Both the position numbers and the translations under genes were made by a program. Shown one piece after another: positions 5,798 to 6,584 of a stretch of DNA of 6,584 nucleotides; the stretch's first letter is position 1, and each line of letters begins with the position of its first letter. The notes below the pieces were generated by a model. It was not told the origin of the DNA and made no database searches. It saw only the letters and a program-made list of their open reading frames with translations. This stretch comes from JABDQZ01 sp050049775. GTDB taxonomy: Bacteria; Pseudomonadota; Gammaproteobacteria; Chromatiales; Chromatiaceae. The stretch covers positions 1-6,584 of the forward strand of contig JASFVP010000093.1 in assembly GCA_050049775.1 (NCBI GenBank), in the 5' to 3' direction.

Positions 5798-6584
5798 ATG
5801 GGTCATGAATTTCCACACCAGGGTGTGGCAGGCCGCCAGGCGCTGCTACAGAGCCTGGCCATCTATTTTCGCGATTTTCTGGACAGTGATTTCAAGAAAG
5901 AACGCCTGCCCAAGCGCAAACTGACCCGTAAAGACCGGGAAAACCGCCTGACCGGCATACCGCTGGCGCGCTACAGCCAGTTCACACAGGACCTGTGGCA
6001 GTTGCTGGAACAGCCTGTTTCGGCCGGTTTCCAGATCAGCGTCAGCCGCGGCCAATACAGTCTTCCGCCGGACGAGAAACTTTCCGGGCTGATCAGCCAG
6101 CACATTCAGGCAATTTCGGAGCAATCACTGGAAGCATTGGCGATCGAAATCGACGCGCATTGCCGCCAGGCATTTGAGAGTCCGGAAAAAAATGCAGAGC
6201 AGCGCATCAACCGGATACTGAATTACATCGAGAAACAGACTGGAGATCGTCTGGTGCAGCCGTTGCTGGACGAGTTGGGCAACAGCATCAATTTGCACAA
6301 TGTTGCTGACACCAGGCAAGAGCTGATCGATCTTGTTGTCGGCCAGGAAGAGGAGGTGCTGCGCGCCGGCCTGGCGGAAAACAATGCAGAAAATTTTGCC
6401 AGTGCGGTACAAGACCTGTTTGATCCGCAGGCTTTGCGGGCGAAGTTGCAACGCTATTTCGCCGGTTTTGCCAGCGCCGATCTCTACACCGAGCTGCAGG
6501 ATATCCACAACACCATCAAGCAAATCGAGAATTGCCAGCTTTACCTCAATATCTGCGACATCAAGTATCAAAACCATCGTTATC
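5798..6584 (+). CDS. Unrecognised protein, N-terminal 262 residues (3' end outside window)
   Basis: An open frame runs without a stop from ATG 5798 to the last base. An in-frame TAA at 5774-5776 leaves 5798 as the first possible start; its RBS is weak (AGGA, 11 nt upstream). Codon use (many CTG, CAG, GCC, GAA) resembles the neighbours, and the predicted protein has no signal peptide or membrane helix. It looks soluble and mostly helical. Residues 33-50 are strongly basic (KKERLPKR then KLTRKDRENR), followed by LTGIPLARYSQFTQDLWQLLEQP (51-73). Helical stretches rich in E and Q follow at about 97-125, 131-165 and 172-205, and near the end ADLYTELQDIHNTIKQIEN leads to LYLNICDIKYQNHRY. I do not recognise the family. 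The basic patch could bind nucleic acid, but this is speculation. Its position after a tRNA gene invites the idea of accessory DNA. Confidence 0.85.
   Translation, partial: MGHEFPHQGVAGRQALLQSLAIYFRDFLDSDFKKERLPKRKLTRKDRENRLTGIPLARYSQFTQDLWQLLEQPVSAGFQISVSRGQYSLPPDEKLSGLISQHIQAISEQSLEALAIEIDAHCRQAFESPEKNAEQRINRILNYIEKQTGDRLVQPLLDELGNSINLHNVADTRQELIDLVVGQEEEVLRAGLAENNAENFASAVQDLFDPQALRAKLQRYFAGFASADLYTELQDIHNTIKQIENCQLYLNICDIKYQNHRY
5813..5828. repeat. Perfect 16-bp inverted repeat at the 5' end of the unknown gene
   Basis: CCACACC (5813-5819), AG, GGTGTGG (5822-5828) form an exact palindrome across codons 6-11 of the unknown gene. As DNA it could be an operator for a dimeric regulator; as RNA it would form a 6-bp stem with a CAGG loop close to the start codon. 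It may also be chance. Confidence 0.45.

Noticed and set aside
5613..5924. Plus-strand 103-codon frame starting with GTG after the tRNA terminator
   Set aside because: It has no RBS, low-complexity out-of-frame composition, and overlaps the longer frame from 5798 that has normal codon use.
6125..6577. Minus-strand 150-codon frame near the window end
   Set aside because: It is antisense to the open plus-strand frame from 5798, which shows better codon use; no RBS is evident.
5506..6584. Attachment-site duplication of the tRNA-Thr 3' end
   Set aside because: By eye I find no second copy of the tRNA 3' segment and no integrase within the window, so an integrated island is not supported here.

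Overview
The window looks like chromosomal core sequence from a gammaproteobacterium outside the Enterobacterales. The 23S 3' end runs into a spacer that I recall being Pseudomonas-like, the 5S is of the gammaproteobacterial type, and the order rrn - birA - CoA kinase - SPOR protein - tRNA-Thr recalls the birA/tRNA/tufB neighbourhood of Pseudomonas and, more loosely, E. coli. That comparison is from memory, not from a search. Base composition is moderate, and codon use is similar across most genes. I cannot name the genus.

Layout: bases 1-177 are the 3' end of a 23S rRNA gene, followed by an 80-nt spacer with two perfect hairpins, a complete 5S gene (258-376) and a strong intrinsic terminator (386-423). 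A short T-rich gap leads to five closely packed plus-strand genes: an unrecognised membrane-anchored protein (511-1086), an M61-family metallopeptidase with a PDZ domain (1091-2947), birA (2948-3937), a type III pantothenate kinase gene coaX (3934-4695) and a membrane-anchored SPOR-like protein (4692-5426). The junctions are 4 nt, 0 nt, ATGA and ATGA, so this reads as one translationally coupled operon. birA joins biotin to acyl carriers and probably represses biotin genes; coaX begins CoA synthesis. Their pairing links two cofactors of acyl metabolism.

A tRNA-Thr(UGU) gene (5454-5529) follows 27 nt after the SPOR stop. It has its own likely promoter, whose -35 lies inside the end of the SPOR gene and whose discriminator is GC-rich. 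It ends in an intrinsic terminator (5537-5572). The tRNA-Tyr, tRNA-Gly and tuf genes expected from related genomes do not follow. Instead there is a 225-nt non-coding stretch with a hairpin, an isolated Shine-Dalgarno sequence and a possible tiny leader ORF, then a long unrecognised reading frame from 5798 that is still open at the window end.

The best candidate for something undescribed is that last, truncated gene and whatever lies beyond it. Within the window there is no transposase, integrase, CRISPR array or direct repeat to prove an island.
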